From: CAKQOE01 sp051892195
Lineage (GTDB): Bacteria; Bacillota; Clostridia; Peptostreptococcales; Anaerovoracaceae
Direction: 5' to 3'
NCBI GenBank assembly: GCA_051892195.1
Contig: JBJFFZ010000025.1
Location: 1 to 20,595 of the forward strand
Length of the DNA stretch: 20,595 nucleotides
The translations under genes were made by a program, and so were the position numbers. The notes under the pieces were generated by a model. That model was not told the origin of the DNA and did not search any database. It saw only the letters and a program-made list of their open reading frames with translations. This document shows, one piece after another, positions 6,595-15,466 of this stretch. Position 1 is the stretch's first letter, and every line of letters begins with the position of its first letter.

Positions 6595-9360
6595 ATGGAA
6601 AATACACTGATTATCATTGATGGAAACAGCCTTCTGAACCGGGCATACTATGCCATTCAGCGGCCTATGATGACAAAGGACGGCATGTACACCCAGGGGA
6701 TCTTCGGGTTTCTCAATATGCTGGGCAAGATCCTGAAGGATTATGCGCCGTCCCATATTGCGGTGGCCTTTGACCGGAAGGCTCCCACCTTCCGCCATAT
6801 GGAGTACACGGAATACAAGGCCGGAAGAAAAAAAATGCCCCCGGAGCTGGCCATGGAATTTGAACCTCTGAAGGAGATCCTTCGGGCCATGAACATCCAG
6901 ATCCTTGAAATCGACGGATTTGAGGCAGATGATATTCTGGGCACTGTTTCTCTGGCTGCAGAGCAGGCGGGGATGCAGGTTTTTGTGGTTACCGGCGACA
7001 AGGATGCATTTCAGCTGGCTTCGGACCGCACCACGGTGATCTACACAAAGCGGGGCACCTCCGAGTTTGATGCCTACGACACCCAGGCGGTGCTGGACCG
7101 CTATCAGCTGACCCCTTCCCAGTTCATCGATCTCAAGGGACTGATGGGAGACAGCTCCGACAATATTCCGGGGATCCCCGGAGTAGGGGAAAAGACGGCC
7201 ATCAAGCTGCTCCTGGAGTACGGCTCTGTGGAAAATCTCATTGCTTCTTTAGACCAGATGAAAAAGAGCAAGCTGAAGGAAAAGCTGGAGGAGAACGCCC
7301 AGCTGGCGGTCATGAGCAAGCGACTTGCCACCATCTGCCGGGACATTCCTCTGGAATTTGATTTTGAAAGCATGCGGTACGAGGAGCCGGATTACGATGC
7401 CCTCATCGAGCTTTACAAGAAGCTGGAATTCAATTCCTTTATCCGGAGGCTCAATGCCGAAGGAAAGGCGGCAGCTTCGTTTTCACCGGATTCCCGCAGC
7501 TTCGCCGATGCCGTGCCGGATGAAAAAGCAGGGGACATGGATAATCCTTATGCTCAGATTCAGAGCATCCGCAGTGATGAAGTTACCGTGGTTCATGCAG
7601 CATCGGCTTCTGAGATTGCCAGGGCTCTCGGAGCGCTTCAGACAAAGGAGCAGATCTGGCTGAAGGTATTTCATGACAATGCCCATGTCAGACCTCTCCA
7701 GATATGGTCTGTCTGCATGCTGGCGGACACGGAGCTTTACGTCATTGACTGGACTGCGGAGGCAGCCGGGCTGCTGGCCGGTTTCTTTGATGCATGGCAG
7801 GGAAGGATCTGCGGACATGACTTAAAAGACAGCTATTATGCGCTTTTCCGGGGCAAAGCAGCTGCGGTCAGCGGCCGGGCCGCTGCTTTCGGCACCTTTT
7901 ATGATTCGGCGGTCAGCGGATATCTCATTGACCCTCAAAAGAGCTCCTATGAGCTTCAGACGCTGATTCTTGAGTATTTTCATAAGGATTTTCCATCGGA
8001 CAGGCAGATTCTTGAGGAGGTCAGCGCCATTGATCTGTTTGGGAATTCCTGGGAAACCCAGGGGAAGCTTGCCCTGCAGATCTTTGAGGCGGCTTCTTCT
8101 CTGGTGCGGCTTCAGAGCGTCCAGCTGTGCGAAAAAGGGCTGCTGAAGGTCTTTACGGAAGCGGAGCTTCCCCTCATCGAGGTGCTGGCCTCCATGGAAT
8201 GCGAAGGCATCCGGGCGGACCGGAGGGTTCTCGAAGAGACGGGAAGCAGGCTGAAGGAGCAGATCGACAGGCTTACCGGGCAGATTTATGATCTGGCAGG
8301 AGAGACCTTCAACATCAATTCTCCGAAGCAGCTGGGTGTGATCCTTTTTGAAAAGCTGGGGCTTCCCAACGGAAAAAAGACAAAGACCGGGTATTCCACC
8401 AGCGCGGATATTCTTGAAAAGATCGCTGAGGAACACGAGATCGTTCCGCTGATTTTAGAGTACCGGATGCTTACAAAGCTCAAGGGCACGTATGTGGACG
8501 GAATGCTTCCTCTGATCGATGAGGAGGAAAAGGTCCACGCCCATTTCCAGCAGACGGTGACCACCACGGGGCGGCTCAGCTGCACGGAGCCCAATCTGCA
8601 GAATATTCCCATCCGGCAGGAGACGGGCAGACAGTTCCGCCGGGTGTTTACAAAATCCGGTCCGGAAAAGGTCCTGGTGGGGGCCGACTATTCCCAGGTG
8701 GAGCTGCGGATTATGGCCCATCTTTCCGGGGATGAGGCGCTGCTGCAGGCATTCCGGCAGGGAGACGATATTCACACCATTACGGCCGCAAGAGTCTTTC
8801 ATACAGCCATGGAGGATGTGACGCCTCTGCAGAGAAGCCGGGCCAAGGCGGTAAACTTCGGGGTGATCTACGGTATCAGCGCCTTCGGTCTTTCTGAGGA
8901 TCTGCGGATCTCCAGAAAGGAGGCCCAGCAGTATATCGATGACTACTTTGCAGCTCATCCTGGGGTGAAGGCTTATATGAACGACATGGTGGAGTTCTGC
9001 AGAGAGAACGGGTATGTTTCCACCATTCTGGGCAGGCGGCGGTATATCAGTGAAATCCACGCCTCAAATTTCATGACGCGGCAGCTTGGAGAGCGGCTGG
9101 CCATGAACACGCCGGTACAGGGCTCTGCTGCGGACATTATGAAGCTGGCCATGATCCAGACCTACCGCAGACTCAATTCGGAAGGACTCGGTGCAAGGCT
9201 CGTTCTGCAGGTCCACGATGAGCTGATTTTAGACTGTCCTTTAGAGGAAGAAGAAAAAGTCAGGGAATTACTTGAAGAGTGCATGACGAATGCTGTAAAA
9301 TTAAATCTGGTTCTGGCTGCGGAGGTTCACTCCGGAAACAGCTGGTACGACTTAAAATAA
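6595..9360 (+). CDS. polA: DNA polymerase I
   Basis: A 921-residue family A polymerase for Okazaki fragment processing and repair. Residues 1 to about 290 form the 5'-3' exonuclease (D9 in IIDGNS; D186 and D189 in GDSSDNIPGIPGVGEKTA with a helix-hairpin-helix). The middle third is a 3'-5' exonuclease-like domain lacking the DxE catalytic motif, so it is probably inactive, as in Bacillus and Thermus enzymes. The polymerase domain has motif A (GADYSQVELR, D698), motif B (RSRAKAVNFGVIYG, 747-760) and motif C (VHDE, D875). I choose ATG 6595, which gives the usual MENTLIIIDGNS start after AAAGGG (6582-6586); an in-frame upstream start at 6550 would add 15 unconserved residues. Probably cotranscribed with coaE. 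Confidence 0.97.
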   Translation: MENTLIIIDGNSLLNRAYYAIQRPMMTKDGMYTQGIFGFLNMLGKILKDYAPSHIAVAFDRKAPTFRHMEYTEYKAGRKKMPPELAMEFEPLKEILRAMNIQILEIDGFEADDILGTVSLAAEQAGMQVFVVTGDKDAFQLASDRTTVIYTKRGTSEFDAYDTQAVLDRYQLTPSQFIDLKGLMGDSSDNIPGIPGVGEKTAIKLLLEYGSVENLIASLDQMKKSKLKEKLEENAQLAVMSKRLATICRDIPLEFDFESMRYEEPDYDALIELYKKLEFNSFIRRLNAEGKAAASFSPDSRSFADAVPDEKAGDMDNPYAQIQSIRSDEVTVVHAASASEIARALGALQTKEQIWLKVFHDNAHVRPLQIWSVCMLADTELYVIDWTAEAAGLLAGFFDAWQGRICGHDLKDSYYALFRGKAAAVSGRAAAFGTFYDSAVSGYLIDPQKSSYELQTLILEYFHKDFPSDRQILEEVSAIDLFGNSWETQGKLALQIFEAASSLVRLQSVQLCEKGLLKVFTEAELPLIEVLASMECEGIRADRRVLEETGSRLKEQIDRLTGQIYDLAGETFNINSPKQLGVILFEKLGLPNGKKTKTGYSTSADILEKIAEEHEIVPLILEYRMLTKLKGTYVDGMLPLIDEEEKVHAHFQQTVTTTGRLSCTEPNLQNIPIRQETGRQFRRVFTKSGPEKVLVGADYSQVELRIMAHLSGDEALLQAFRQGDDIHTITAARVFHTAMEDVTPLQRSRAKAVNFGVIYGISAFGLSEDLRISRKEAQQYIDDYFAAHPGVKAYMNDMVEFCRENGYVSTILGRRRYISEIHASNFMTRQLGERLAMNTPVQGSAADIMKLAMIQTYRRLNSEGLGARLVLQVHDELILDCPLEEEEKVRELLEECMTNAVKLNLVLAAEVHSGNSWYDLK

Positions 9361-9407
9361 AGCTATTTCAAAGATTCACAGATACAAAAAACGGGACGGA
9401 TGTATTC

Positions 9408-10058
9408 ATGATGCATATTATTGGACTCACAGGAGGAATCGGCTCCGGAAAGTCAACGGCTTCCGATTATCTCCACAAGCTGGGATACCAGACCATCGAT
9501 TTTGATATGGAAACCAGAAAGCTTCAGGAGCCGGGACAGCCTGCCCTGAAAGAAATCGTTGAGACCTTCGGGCCGGAAGCGCTGCTTCCCGACGGAACCA
9601 TGAACCGCAAATATGTGGGAAAGATCGTATTTTCGGATCCTGCGGAAAAAGCAAAGCTGGATGCCATCATTACAAAGTATGTGGATGTGCTGATCAATGC
9701 CATTACGGATCGTTTTGAGGAGGAATCCCGCAGCGTCACAAGAGAGACAAATCCGGACGATTATCTGCAGCATTCGGTAATCTTTTACGATCATCCCCTT
9801 CTTTTTGAGGTGCCGTACAACATCAAGCCTGCAGAAGAGGCCTGGGTGCTTGATATGGACGATGAAGTGCGGATCCGGCGGATACAGCTGCGAGACGGTC
9901 TTTCCAGGGAGGATATACTCAAACGGATCCGTTCCCAGTCCTCAAGAGCAGAAAAGCTCTCCCGGGCGGATTATGTCATTGATAACTCCGGCAGCATCGA
10001 GGATCTGTGCCGCAACATCGACGCGGCCCTGGCAGACCTTGATTCCCGCATCGAATGA
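9408..10058 (+). CDS. coaE: Dephospho-CoA kinase
   Basis: Phosphorylates the 3'-hydroxyl of the ribose of dephospho-CoA with ATP, the last step of coenzyme A synthesis. The Walker A loop GGIGSGKST is at residues 9-17. The family segment around FDMETRKL and the DHPLLFE motif are also present. Two tandem ATGs (9408 and 9411) are possible starts; either puts the P-loop at the expected place, and the upstream GGGACGG (9393-9399) is only a modest ribosome binding site. The 216-residue product is slightly longer than many CoaE proteins because of an acidic stretch near residues 103-123. It lies 47 bp after polA, a common Firmicute arrangement, and 19 bp before the lipoprotein gene. Confidence 0.93.
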   Translation: MMHIIGLTGGIGSGKSTASDYLHKLGYQTIDFDMETRKLQEPGQPALKEIVETFGPEALLPDGTMNRKYVGKIVFSDPAEKAKLDAIITKYVDVLINAITDRFEEESRSVTRETNPDDYLQHSVIFYDHPLLFEVPYNIKPAEEAWVLDMDDEVRIRRIQLRDGLSREDILKRIRSQSSRAEKLSRADYVIDNSGSIEDLCRNIDAALADLDSRIE

Positions 10059-10077
10059 CTTTAACAGGAGAATTTCT

Positions 10078-11712
10078 ATGGGCACAATCTGCAGAAAAAT
10101 TATATCACTTGTGATGTGCGTATTCCTTTCCGCCGCTTTTACTGCCTGTCAGAAAGGCGGCGTGTTCATTAATAACGACGAAAACGGAAACGCCTATACG
10201 CTGTCCGATGAGATCACCTTTGCATCCTGCAGCCTTCGAAGCATCAATCCCTTCAATTCTCCGGATCATGACTTTTACCAGATCAGCAATCTGGTTTACG
10301 ACGGTCTTGTAGAGCTGGATGATACCCTGGCGCCTCAGCCTGCTCTGGCAGAAAGCTGGACGGTGGACAGGGAGCAGAGGAGCGTGACCTTTGTTCTGAA
10401 AAAAGGGATCAGATTCAGTGACGGAACCACCCTTACCGCAGGCGATGTGGTGTATTCCTTCAACGCATGCAGGAAAGCCTCCGGTTCCTCTTACTATGAC
10501 TCCGCCATGAGCAGAATCCTCAGTGCCAGTGCCCAGGGAGACAGTACCGTGGTGTTTCGCTGCGGTTCCGCATACAACATCTCAATTTCGGATTTTGTGT
10601 TTCCGATCGTATCCTCCGACCAGTTTTCCTCAGAAAAGGCCCTGCTGGAAAACACAGATGATCCGGTTACGGGAACCGGGCCGTACGTCATTACGTCTGC
10701 CGACCTGAAAAAGGAACTGAAGCTGGAAGCAAATCCGTTTTACTACGGCACTGCGCCGGTCAATTCCATTTCTGTTAATATTTCTCCTGTGCTGGAGCAG
10801 TATGCAGGCTTTGTGGAAAACGGCGAAATCCATATGATCGTGCAGACATCCATCGACAGAGAAGATATTTCCGGAAACAGCGCACTGACTGTCACGGAGT
10901 TTACATCCAACGAATTTGAAACCCTGGGGTTCAACTGCAGCTCCGGTCCGTGTGCGGACGCATCCCTTCGCCAGGCCATCGCCTACCTTGTGGACCGGGA
11001 TGAGATCAAGCGCGCTGCATACTACAACAACGGGATTAAAAGCGACGATCTGTATTATCCGGGGTACTATGGAACTGCTGTCAGCAGCCAGTTTATGCCG
11101 GATCAGGAAAAAGCCTCCGCACTGCTTTCCAAAGCAGGCTACAGCGACAGCGACGGCGACGGAATGCTGGAGAGCAGTCAGGGAAATGAACTGAGCCTGC
11201 GGCTCATCATCAATACAGACAATCTCTCAAGGAAGACTGCCGCAGATCTGATTTCCGCTCAGCTCCTCAACAGCGGAATTCGTGTTTCCGTATCTGAGGT
11301 ATCCTCGGAGTCTTTTCCGTCCGTTTTGTCCTCCGGCGGCTTTGATCTGTTTATCGGAGGCTGGAAGGCTGCGGAAAACTACGATCTCAGGAGCTTCTAC
11401 GGGTCCGGCGGGTCCAATCCCGCCCATTATTCCAATCCTGCCCTGGACCAGTATCTGAACGCCATGCAGTCAGGCATCACAGGGGAAGAAATGCTTGAAA
11501 ATCTCCAAAAAGCAAAAGCCATCATATCCGATGATGTTCCTTATCTGTGCCTGCTTTACCGCACCTATGCAGCGGTTTCCACCGCTGACCTTCAGGGGCT
11601 GGTGGCCCCGCGCTTCAACAATTATTATTATGCGTGTGAGGACTGGAAAATCCGGGTATACCAGAAGGAGGAAGAGGAGGATGCCTCTTCGGAGGAGGCG
11701 CTGCAGCAATAA
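10078..11712 (+). CDS. Extracellular solute-binding lipoprotein, family 5 (peptide/nickel type)
   Basis: A 544-residue lipoprotein. After the basic start RK, a hydrophobic segment (7-21) leads to a lipobox FTAC with C24 as the lipidated cysteine, so the mature protein is tethered outside the membrane. The rest matches SBP family 5: NLVYDGLVELDD, PALAESWTV, FVLKKGIRFSDGTTLTAGDVVYSF, the LRQAIAYLVDRDEIKRAAY helix and YSDSDGDGMLES. Such proteins usually bind oligopeptides. The C terminus ends in an acidic tail (QKEEEEDASSEE). AGGAG at 10066-10070 supports the start. No permease or ATPase gene adjoins it, so it is an orphan binding protein that must partner a transporter elsewhere, or serve another role. 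Ligand not known. Confidence 0.88.
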   Translation: MGTICRKIISLVMCVFLSAAFTACQKGGVFINNDENGNAYTLSDEITFASCSLRSINPFNSPDHDFYQISNLVYDGLVELDDTLAPQPALAESWTVDREQRSVTFVLKKGIRFSDGTTLTAGDVVYSFNACRKASGSSYYDSAMSRILSASAQGDSTVVFRCGSAYNISISDFVFPIVSSDQFSSEKALLENTDDPVTGTGPYVITSADLKKELKLEANPFYYGTAPVNSISVNISPVLEQYAGFVENGEIHMIVQTSIDREDISGNSALTVTEFTSNEFETLGFNCSSGPCADASLRQAIAYLVDRDEIKRAAYYNNGIKSDDLYYPGYYGTAVSSQFMPDQEKASALLSKAGYSDSDGDGMLESSQGNELSLRLIINTDNLSRKTAADLISAQLLNSGIRVSVSEVSSESFPSVLSSGGFDLFIGGWKAAENYDLRSFYGSGGSNPAHYSNPALDQYLNAMQSGITGEEMLENLQKAKAIISDDVPYLCLLYRTYAAVSTADLQGLVAPRFNNYYYACEDWKIRVYQKEEEEDASSEEALQQ

Positions 11713-11758
11713 ATCCCGCAGAAGCGATTCTCACCAGCGATGCAGTGGGCCTTTCCGG

Positions 11759-11787
11759 TTGAAAAGTCCTGCTGCTTATGTTAAAAT
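11759..11787 (+). promoter_or_regulatory. Promoter of the two small hypothetical genes
   Basis: TTGAAA (11759-11764), a 17-bp spacer and TAAAAT (11782-11787), with TG one base before the -10 (extended -10). The SD GGAGGT (11800-11805) follows closely, so the leader would be short. This suggests the small genes can be expressed apart from polA-coaE. Confidence 0.65.
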
Positions 11788-11812
11788 TTAGATTATTATG
11801 GAGGTAATCGAC

Positions 11813-12181
11813 ATGGATATGAATAACGATACGATGGAAGAAGAAATGATCATGATTCACAGAAAGCCCCTTCAGGTGGGTTCCTTTGATGAATATCATT
11901 ACTGTCTGACAGACTCAAGACTGTTCGATGTGGCTGAGGTGCTTGTTTTAGAGCTTTCCTTTGCCTGCGTGGTGATCAAGAACATCGGCATGCGGGGAGA
12001 GGATAAGAAGTACCGGATCGTGGACGGAAAGAAGGTTCCTATTTCCGAGCTGGAGTTTGTGGAAGCAAGCGTTGCCACCACAGATCTCTCTATGCCGCTG
12101 GATCCGAAGTACACAGGAAAGAATATTTTATTTGATGCCAGAGAACGGGAGAGAATGCTCTTCGGTCATATCGGCTTATAG
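11813..12181 (+). CDS. Small acidic protein of unknown function (122 aa)
   Basis: I do not recognise this family. I choose ATG 11813 because GGAGGT (11800-11805) lies 7 nt upstream; the earlier in-frame ATG at 11798 overlaps that site. The N terminus is very acidic and methionine-rich (MDMNNDTMEEEM). The middle is hydrophobic (AEVLVLELSFACVVIKNIG, about residues 41-59), possibly beta strands of a folded core rather than a membrane span. Then comes a lysine-rich turn with YRIVDGKKVPISELEF, and a charged end with DARERERMLFGHIGL. No signal peptide is seen. The next gene starts 21 bp later with its own SD, so the two are probably one unit. Normal codon use and position suggest a real, conserved gene. 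Confidence 0.72.
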   Translation: MDMNNDTMEEEMIMIHRKPLQVGSFDEYHYCLTDSRLFDVAEVLVLELSFACVVIKNIGMRGEDKKYRIVDGKKVPISELEFVEASVATTDLSMPLDPKYTGKNILFDARERERMLFGHIGL

Positions 12182-12202
12182 ATAAAAGGAGGTTCCGTTC
12201 CA

Positions 12203-12586
12203 GTGTTTCAGTCCGAAAACGAAGAATTCAACGAAGCCATGGCCCTGGCCATGGAGATCATCGCCAAGCGCAACGGCGGTGACCGTTCCCATATCCAGAG
12301 AAGTCTTATGGAGCACGCTCCGTCTATGGGTTATGTGATTCAGGAGGCGGATGTGGTTTACGAAGGCGAAGAAGGCAAGCTGATCTGGGACTACGGTCTC
12401 TGCAATGAAATCACATTCAAGTACAACGACGATGATCCGGATCACATGGTGGTTTTATACACCGCAAACGACGAATTTGAAGCAGAAAACGCTTTCAACC
12501 ACTATTACAATCTCTACAGACCGGAAGGGACGCCGGAAAAGCATTTCGATGTCCTCAGCGGGATCGAGCCGGGTCCCACACTGTAA
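12203..12586 (+). CDS. Small acidic protein of unknown function (127 aa), GTG start
   Basis: Family not recognised. The GTG at 12203 follows a perfect AGGAGGT (12187-12193) at about 10 nt. The protein starts with an amphipathic helix-like segment (EEFNEAMALAMEIIAKRNGG), then predicted strands around YVIQEADVVYEG and LIWDYGLCNEITFKYND, and an aromatic section NAFNHYYNLYRPEG. It is acidic, with no signal peptide, membrane segment or cysteine cluster, so probably cytoplasmic. It is the last gene before a strong terminator. Together with the preceding gene it may act in a shared process, but nothing in the sequence shows which. Confidence 0.72.
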   Translation: MFQSENEEFNEAMALAMEIIAKRNGGDRSHIQRSLMEHAPSMGYVIQEADVVYEGEEGKLIWDYGLCNEITFKYNDDDPDHMVVLYTANDEFEAENAFNHYYNLYRPEGTPEKHFDVLSGIEPGPTL

Positions 12587-12606
12587 TTTCACTGTGGGTG
12601 ATTTTC

Positions 12607-12633
12607 AGGGCACTGTTCTGGTGCCCTTTTTTT
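12607..12633 (+). terminator. Intrinsic terminator after the hypothetical pair
   Basis: AGGGCAC (12607-12613) pairs with GTGCCCT (12621-12627), and a run of seven T ends at 12633. A second, weaker stem (CCCACA/TGTGGG) spans the stop codon of the preceding gene just upstream. Confidence 0.9.
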
Positions 12634-12641
12634 ATTTTCTG

Positions 12642-12670
12642 TTGACAACAGATTCCATACTGTGTAAAAT
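12642..12670 (+). promoter_or_regulatory. Promoter of the first tRNA-Leu
   Basis: TTGACA (12642-12647), 17-bp spacer, TAAAAT (12665-12670). The -10 ends 13 bp before the tRNA 5' end, so the precursor has only a few extra nucleotides. Confidence 0.85.
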
Positions 12671-12683
12671 ATAGATTGTTCTT

Positions 12684-12768
12684 GCGGTTGTGCTGGAATA
12701 GGCAGACAGGCACGTTTGAGGGGCGTGTGTCAGCAGACGTATGGGTTCAAGTCCCATCAACCGCACCA
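12684..12768 (+). tRNA. tRNA-Leu (anticodon GAG)
   Basis: An 85-nt class II tRNA. The acceptor arms GCGGTTG and CAACCGC pair fully, followed by the discriminator A and an encoded CCA. The D region is TGGAATAGGCAGACA. The anticodon arm CACGT-TTGAGGG-GCGTG reads GAG, for CUC and CUU codons. The long variable arm contains GTC-AGCA-GAC. The T arm is ATGGG-TTCAAGT-CCCAT. The first 55 nt recur exactly at the end of the window. Confidence 0.96.
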
Positions 12769-12774
12769 TTTTAT

Positions 12775-12803
12775 TCCACCGGTTTTGCTGGTGGATTTTT
12801 TTT
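12775..12803 (+). terminator. Intrinsic terminator of the tRNA-Leu gene
   Basis: TCCACCGG (12775-12782) pairs with CTGGTGGA (12788-12795, one G-T pair), and eight T follow (12796-12803). Confidence 0.88.
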
Positions 12804-12819
12804 ACGTAATTTTCAACGA

Positions 12820-12852
12820 AAAAGTTCCGATGGGCTGGACACCGGAACTTTT
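12820..12852. terminator. Bidirectional terminator facing the ABC permease
   Basis: AAAAGTTCCG (12820-12829) and CGGAACTTTT (12843-12852) form a perfect 10-bp stem with a 13-nt loop. Read leftwards it ends the ABC permease transcript 47 bp after the stop codon; read rightwards it is followed by ATTTTTTC and backs up the tRNA terminator. Confidence 0.8.
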
Positions 12853-12899
12853 ATTTTTTCTGATTCTATTCTGTTTTTTGATTTTGGGACTTCCATCCA

Positions 12900-15461
12900 T
12901 CAGCTTTCCGATTCCCGCAGCCGCTCCACAATGCTCTGGGCAGCCATATGGCGGTACATCAGCACCGGGATAAGACACCCTAACAGAGCAAACAGAGGAA
13001 GTGCCGCCAGTACGGGGCTGATGATAAAGTGGTAGCGGTAGAACCAGTAGCCCCGCTCTAAAAGCCTTCCTGCAAGGGGACTTACGGCTGCAGAAAACAG
13101 CAGAGAGAGGATGCCGGAGCCAAGGGTATAGAGGATTCCTTCACAGATCAGCATGGATTTCAGCTGCTTTCCTGTCATTCCTACAGCCTGCAGCACTGCA
13201 AATTCTCTGCGGCGGGACAGGATGGAGGTCATCATGGCATTGAAGAAATTCAGGATCCCTACCATGGCGATGATGGCACATAACAGTCCGCCCAGGGTGA
13301 TAAATGTAATCTGGTATTCCCGGAAATGGGCCCGGTGGGTGCTCTTGCTTTCGTACATGAGCATACTCCCCGGAGAGGAGGTCAGCTCTTTGAGAAAGCT
13401 TTCCGCAGCTGCTTCGGCTTCGTCGTCGGTGGTGTCAAAGACATAAACCATGGTCATTGTGTTTTCTTCGCCCGCATCCCGGTGGAGGCTTTCTGCGCTG
13501 AGAAGGGCATGATAGCCCATAGGACTGAACCTGCTTCCAATGTCATAGGGAACCTCCACCCAGGCACAGACGGTGTAGTATTCGTCATGGGAAAAATCAC
13601 CGGAACCGTAGGTTACCCGGAAGGGTTCCCCAATGGCAGGATAATACTCCGGATGAACGATTTCTCCGTAATCATCAAGCCCCACCTCAATGGCGATGCT
13701 GCGGCTGTCCGGGACAGCCAGAGAATCCAGATCTCCCTTTAGAACGGTTACTTTTTCAAACAGGGAAGGGTCCATTCCTGTTACCTTGGAATCTGCAGCG
13801 ATTTTATCCCCGTCCCGCGGAGCGGACTCCTTCAGTTTTTCCATTTCCTCGTCGCTCAGATAGTAGGACGCTTCATATTCCCATGATTCCTCCGGCAGAT
13901 ACATCTTTACAAGACCGGTGGTATAGGTGAAGCCCGACAGGGATTCCTCCGTATTTTCCCTGATGGGAACAACATCCTCCTCGTTGAGAGTGAACCCCTT
14001 GTAATTGAAGTAGTCGGTGGTGCTGACCACGAAATCCGCGCAGGCGCGGTGACTCAGATAAGTGTTCATATCAAAGCCCGAAACAAAGGTTGCAAGAAGA
14101 TTCAGCAGCACCACGGCCAGAGACAGAGAGACCATCACAAGCGCCGTCTTTTTTCTGCTTCTGCCGAGATTGGCAAGGGCCATAGAAGCAGGATTTACCC
14201 TGTGGGATGCTCGCTTCTTTTTCAGGGAAGCATGTGCTTCTGTGTACCTTACAGCCTCTACAGGCGAAACCCGCGCTGCGAAGGCCGCCGGCCGGGCACA
14301 GGAAAGAAGCACAGTCAGAAGGGAAAAGACAGCAGCCCCCATGAAAATCCAGGGAGAAACACTGATGGTTGTATATCTGCCTCCCAGAATGGATGTGGAA
14401 AGGGCAACGGGAACGGCAAGAACCCCCACACCGTAGCCCGCAAGGAGCCCTGCCGGAATCCCTGCGCCGCTGAGGATCAGCGCCTGCTGGCGGATGATTC
14501 GTTTCAGCTGCTTCTTTGTGACACCGATGGTTTTCAGAAGACCGTAATACCGGATATCTCCCGCAACGGAAATCTGAAAGATATTGTAGATTACCAGATA
14601 GCCGGTAAATGCCACAAGGATCAGCAATGCCGCAGCAGCAAGGACTCCCCCGAAATCCAGAGTGTCAATCAGCTGTGTGGACGTGTAGCCCCAGTTGACC
14701 CCGATGCGCAGCTGGCCTGCTTTTTCGCCCACCGGATATCCGCAGTCTTCTCCGATCTTTGTCATCTGGTTCTCAATGTCAATGCTGCGGCCCAGCATGA
14801 CGCTCAGGTCGGTGCGGAAGGGATCCATTCCATCAGCCACAGCGGCCGCCTCAATCTCCTTTGCGTATTCCTCAGAAATATTTAAAAAGTGAACAGCCAG
14901 AAGCTCGTCGTACTCCCAGAAGCCCACCAGGGTAAAGGTGTCCGTAACATCCTTTCCGATCTGATTTTTGTCGGCGATGGTGTAGGAGAGGGAAACCTTC
15001 GCTCCAATCTCCCGGGGAACGCCAAGAAGGTCAAGAGCTCGTGTGTCCATGGCGATTTCCCTTCCGCTCTGCGGAAGACGGCCTTCGGAAGGCTCTGCAA
15101 AGCTCCACCTGGCAGTGTTTTCGTCCATATAGCTGACTTCTCCCGTCTCTCTTGCAAAAACACCGTCAGTGCAGATTCCGATGACCGTCCGCCTGCCGGC
15201 GGCCTTCACATCCGGGTGCGCAGAAAGATGGGCAATCTGCTCCTCATTTACATCCTTGAATGCGCCGTGAGAACTGGTGCCCACACTGCGGAACTGGTAG
15301 TTCTGGTTCGTCTCGTTGATGGAGAGGACAATGGTGAAAAGTGAGGTAACCAGCAGTGTGGTCAATGCAATGGCTGCAACAGCGATAAGGTTCCTTTTTC
15401 GGGAAGCCTTCAGGGTCCGGAAGCTTAACCGGCGGATACAGCCGCGATTTTTTACGTTCAT
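12900..15461 (-). CDS. ABC transporter permease, FtsX/MacB type, eight predicted helices
   Basis: An 853-residue membrane protein with two FtsX domains. Predicted helices lie near 24-47, 271-298, 328-352, 369-392, 438-462, 717-743, 772-798 and 811-835. Two large loops, about 48-270 and 463-716, should be outside. Each FtsX repeat has the coupling motif that meets the ATPase: YYGLLKTIGVTKKQLKR (305-321) and EFAVLQAVGMTGKQLKS (753-769). Such type VII ABC proteins move or pull on envelope substrates rather than import nutrients; antimicrobial peptide resistance, lipoprotein or peptide release are all possible. The fold has two big loops, unlike ten-helix BceB. GGAGG just before the ATG lies inside the end of the ATPase gene, so translation is coupled. 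Confidence 0.9.
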   Translation of the reverse strand: MNVKNRGCIRRLSFRTLKASRKRNLIAVAAIALTTLLVTSLFTIVLSINETNQNYQFRSVGTSSHGAFKDVNEEQIAHLSAHPDVKAAGRRTVIGICTDGVFARETGEVSYMDENTARWSFAEPSEGRLPQSGREIAMDTRALDLLGVPREIGAKVSLSYTIADKNQIGKDVTDTFTLVGFWEYDELLAVHFLNISEEYAKEIEAAAVADGMDPFRTDLSVMLGRSIDIENQMTKIGEDCGYPVGEKAGQLRIGVNWGYTSTQLIDTLDFGGVLAAAALLILVAFTGYLVIYNIFQISVAGDIRYYGLLKTIGVTKKQLKRIIRQQALILSGAGIPAGLLAGYGVGVLAVPVALSTSILGGRYTTISVSPWIFMGAAVFSLLTVLLSCARPAAFAARVSPVEAVRYTEAHASLKKKRASHRVNPASMALANLGRSRKKTALVMVSLSLAVVLLNLLATFVSGFDMNTYLSHRACADFVVSTTDYFNYKGFTLNEEDVVPIRENTEESLSGFTYTTGLVKMYLPEESWEYEASYYLSDEEMEKLKESAPRDGDKIAADSKVTGMDPSLFEKVTVLKGDLDSLAVPDSRSIAIEVGLDDYGEIVHPEYYPAIGEPFRVTYGSGDFSHDEYYTVCAWVEVPYDIGSRFSPMGYHALLSAESLHRDAGEENTMTMVYVFDTTDDEAEAAAESFLKELTSSPGSMLMYESKSTHRAHFREYQITFITLGGLLCAIIAMVGILNFFNAMMTSILSRRREFAVLQAVGMTGKQLKSMLICEGILYTLGSGILSLLFSAAVSPLAGRLLERGYWFYRYHFIISPVLAALPLFALLGCLIPVLMYRHMAAQSIVERLRESES

Positions 15462-15466
15462 AGCCC

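Noticed and set aside
6910..8100. Possible loss of function in PolA because the proofreading motif is missing
   Set aside because: Absence of the 3'-5' exonuclease DxE motif is normal for many Firmicute DNA polymerase I proteins.
12676..13035. ORFs across the first tRNA-Leu
   Set aside because: They cover a clear tRNA and two terminators, so they are not coding.
14049..14885. 278-codon rightward ORF inside the permease gene
   Set aside because: Antisense to a well-supported FtsX permease; no SD or recognisable domain, and composition is that of a complementary-strand shadow.
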